Source: Sediminibacterium sp. KACHI17 (GTDB lineage Bacteria; Bacteroidota; Bacteroidia; Chitinophagales; Chitinophagaceae). Taken from it: a stretch of 64,000 nucleotides of DNA. The first letter of the stretch is position 1; the number at the start of each line of letters is the position of its first letter. The stretch covers positions 372,001-436,000 of the forward strand of contig NZ_AP029612.1 in NCBI RefSeq assembly GCF_040362915.1. Direction: 5' to 3'. The notes under the pieces are model-generated. The model made no database searches. It saw nothing but the letters and a program-made list of their open reading frames with translations, and had not been told where the DNA came from. The translations under genes were made by a program, and so were the position numbers. Positions 61,966 through 64,000 of the stretch are shown in pieces.

Positions 61966-63150
61966 ATGATCAGTGTTTCAGAAGCCCGGAGCATCATTCA
62001 AAAATACATAAGCGCCTTACCGGCTAAGCCCATGATGCTACATGAGGCATTGGGGTTTTTCATTGCTGCGGATATTTTTTCAACGGTTGATATCCCTGCC
62101 TATCCCCAATCTTCTATGGATGGTTATGCATTTTCTTTTGAAGATTGGAAGAGACTGACAGCGCTCTCTGTGCATGGAGAAATGGCAGCGGGTAGTCAGA
62201 ATGCTCAATCATTGATTGCTGAAACGGCTGTGCGCATCTTTACTGGAGCGGCAGTGCCTGAAGGTGCGGATACTGTTGTGATGCAGGAAAAAACAAAAGT
62301 AGAGAATGGGCAGTTGAATATCACAGATGAGCAATTACAACAAGGAGCTAATGTGCGATTGAAAGGTTCTGAAATAAAAGCCGGAGAACTGGCTTTGCCT
62401 GCTGGCACATTACTTACACCCGCAGCCATAGGTTTTTTAGCAGGTATCGGAATTACGGAAGTGATGGTATACCCATCACCATCGGTTAGTATCATCATTA
62501 CCGGCAATGAATTGCAAAAACCCGGACATTCATTGAAATATGGACAAGTATACGATGCCAACTCCTTTTCTCTATCAGCGGCTTTGCGTCAATGCGGAGT
62601 TGATCAAATTCGGATCATTCAAGTGCCGGATGTGATCGAGCGTCTCAATGAAGCTTTATCAGATGCATTACAACAAAGTGATTTGGTATTATTAACAGGA
62701 GGGGTAAGTGTAGGGGATTATGATTTTGTACTGCAATCTGCACAACACTGTGGTATCACAACAAGATTTCATAAACTCAAGCAAAGACCCGGTAAGCCTT
62801 TATTCTTTGGAACGAAGGAGCATCAACTGATTTTCGGGTTGCCCGGAAATCCTTCTTCGGTACTTACTTGTTTTTATATGTATGTTTTACCAGTGATTCA
62901 CGGATTGAAAGGGAAGCCTCATGTTTTGAAAAAACAACAAGTACCAATAGCCCAAACGTATCAGAAAAACACACAGCTCACCCATTTTTTAAAGGGCTGG
63001 TATGATGGAAACAATGCAACCCCATTGGGTGCACAGGAATCCTATCGTATGCGTTCATTCGCGGAAGCCAACTGTTTGATTGAAATAGATGAGCAAGTGA
63101 CAAAATTGAATGAAGGTGATCTGGTTACAATTCATTTGTTGTCTAATTAA
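61966..63150 (+). CDS. moeA: Molybdopterin molybdenumtransferase
   Basis: Inserts molybdate into adenylylated molybdopterin. The 394-residue protein has the MoeA motifs SSMDGYAF (about 48-55), FTGAAVPEGADTVVMQE (about 91-107), ITGNEL, LLTGGVSVGDYDFV and the FGLPGNPSS loop (about 302-310). Length is normal. It is 25 bases after moaA and 10 bases before a TSUP permease gene. Confidence 0.94.
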   Translation: MISVSEARSIIQKYISALPAKPMMLHEALGFFIAADIFSTVDIPAYPQSSMDGYAFSFEDWKRLTALSVHGEMAAGSQNAQSLIAETAVRIFTGAAVPEGADTVVMQEKTKVENGQLNITDEQLQQGANVRLKGSEIKAGELALPAGTLLTPAAIGFLAGIGITEVMVYPSPSVSIIITGNELQKPGHSLKYGQVYDANSFSLSAALRQCGVDQIRIIQVPDVIERLNEALSDALQQSDLVLLTGGVSVGDYDFVLQSAQHCGITTRFHKLKQRPGKPLFFGTKEHQLIFGLPGNPSSVLTCFYMYVLPVIHGLKGKPHVLKKQQVPIAQTYQKNTQLTHFLKGWYDGNNATPLGAQESYRMRSFAEANCLIEIDEQVTKLNEGDLVTIHLLSN

Positions 63151-63160
63151 AATCGATTGA

Positions 63161-63898
63161 ATGGATATAGGATATATTTTTTTTATACTGTTATTCATAG
63201 TTGCATTTCTCTATGCTTCTGTTGGACATGGAGGCGCCAGTGGATACCTCGCATTGATGGTTTTATTCAGTGTAACACCTGAAGTCATGAAACCAACGGC
63301 TTTATTGTTGAATCTTTTCGTTTCATTGACTGCTTTTCTGCAATTCTATCGGGGTAAACATTTTGTATGGAAAGTTTTTTTCCCGCTAGCATTGGCTTCC
63401 GTTCCTATGGCATTCTTGGGTGGATTGATAACCATTGATGCATTGATATATAAAAAAATACTGGGGGTGCTGTTGCTTTTTTCTGTGATCAAATTTTTAC
63501 TTCCATCAAAATCTGCATCTGTTGAGTTAAGACCTTTTCATTTTGGCGGAGCGCTCATTATGGGGGGTGTGATCGGACTTTTATCCGGTATGATCGGAAT
63601 CGGAGGCGGGATTATTCTTTCTCCATTATTGTTATTGTTTAAATGGACCGATCAAAAACAAACAGCAGCAATCAGCGCCTTATTTATTTTTGTGAATTCC
63701 GCGTCCGGATTGATGGGACAACTCACCAATGGTATTCAGTTCAGTGCTGATATGTATGGATATGTTGCCGTTGCATTCGCAGGTGGATTAGGTGGCGCTT
63801 ATTTCGGAGCGATGAAATTTAAACAATCGATGATGCAGAAAATATTAGCGGTCGTATTAGCAGTGGCATCGTATAAATTATTATTTACAGCAGCTTAA
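63161..63898 (+). CDS. TSUP family permease (TauE/SafE-like)
   Basis: A 245-residue inner-membrane protein with about seven hydrophobic segments. SVGHGGASGYLALM in the first half and LLSGMIGIGGGIILSPLLLL in the second are the paired family motifs. TSUP proteins move sulfite, organosulfonates or other small anions. The position in a molybdenum operon suggests a sulfur anion or hydroxylase substrate, but this is inference. Confidence 0.85.
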   Translation: MDIGYIFFILLFIVAFLYASVGHGGASGYLALMVLFSVTPEVMKPTALLLNLFVSLTAFLQFYRGKHFVWKVFFPLALASVPMAFLGGLITIDALIYKKILGVLLLFSVIKFLLPSKSASVELRPFHFGGALIMGGVIGLLSGMIGIGGGIILSPLLLLFKWTDQKQTAAISALFIFVNSASGLMGQLTNGIQFSADMYGYVAVAFAGGLGGAYFGAMKFKQSMMQKILAVVLAVASYKLLFTAA

Positions 63899-63906
63899 AT
63901 TTAGGT

Positions 63907-64000
63907 ATGAAATATTCTATTCTCTTTATGCTCTTGTTTAGTGGAAAATTTTTAGTGGCTCAGCATCAAGCTAAGCCTACTGATTATTTTGTAGTTGAGG
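63907..64000 (+). CDS. Secreted protein, partial (right edge)
   Basis: The first 31 residues are visible: a signal peptide (MKYSILFMLLFSGKFLVA) and then QHQAKPTDYFVVE. It starts eight bases after the permease gene, so it belongs to the operon. A secreted molybdopterin oxidoreductase is possible by context, but the visible part is too short to assign. Confidence 0.55.
   Translation, partial: MKYSILFMLLFSGKFLVAQHQAKPTDYFVVE

Overview
The window looks like chromosome from a Bacteroidota bacterium, probably in or near the family Chitinophagaceae. Evidence: a T9SS/gliding-type C-terminal domain on a giant secreted protein, a bifunctional nuclease fused to a UVR motif, promoter boxes of the Bacteroidota type (TAnnTTTG) just upstream of several genes, almost no Shine-Dalgarno sequences, a DAHP synthase-chorismate mutase fusion and several Bacteroidota-type DUF proteins. 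Most of the DNA is housekeeping, and no phage, plasmid, insertion sequence or CRISPR array was seen.

Layout. 1-5,900: the start of an RluA-type pseudouridine synthase, lipB, a secreted protein, a PLP enzyme, a nucleotidyltransferase, then an ECF sigma factor with a membrane protease that carries an anti-sigma-like N-terminus, and a divergent small lipoprotein. 6,080-16,600: an aromatic amino acid cluster (prephenate dehydratase, aminotransferase, prephenate dehydrogenase, a DEAD-box helicase, DAHP synthase/chorismate mutase, aroB, aroA, aroC and two small genes). It is preceded by an unannotated leader peptide with ten consecutive aromatic residues and a terminator, which is a classic attenuator layout. 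16,700-23,100: RlpA-like and OmpA-like envelope proteins, then murB, priA and plsC. 23,190-32,000: ammonium assimilation (porin, amtB, gltD, gltB). 32,180-37,100: ispE, a bifunctional nuclease, small proteins, two oxidoreductase-type genes and etfBA. 37,300-45,300: a TPR protein, a 51-residue basic protein, a lipoprotein, hutU, a MurNAc-recycling pair, a CtpA protease and a DUF2490 protein. 45,346-51,513: a 2,055-residue Ig-repeat surface protein. 51,535-51,766: tRNA-Lys and a degenerate tandem copy. 51,900-55,840: an SDR, a SAM hydroxide adenosyltransferase, lpd and a GrpB protein. 56,071-64,000: one operon for a molybdenum hydroxylase with its cytochrome and cofactor genes.

The strongest regulatory signals are the Phe/Tyr attenuator at 6,458-6,601 and a duplicated divergent ECF-type promoter (GGGTTAC, 16 bases, GTATTAA) at 5,763-5,864. 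The second links the sigma factor to its own gene and to the lipoprotein gene. A separate feature of the window is a set of intergenic palindromes built from short reiterated words (perfect arms up to 30 bp) whose sequences differ from place to place but whose architecture is the same.

Coordinates of inverted repeats and motifs were read by eye. No database search or folding program was run, so family names rest on recognised motifs.
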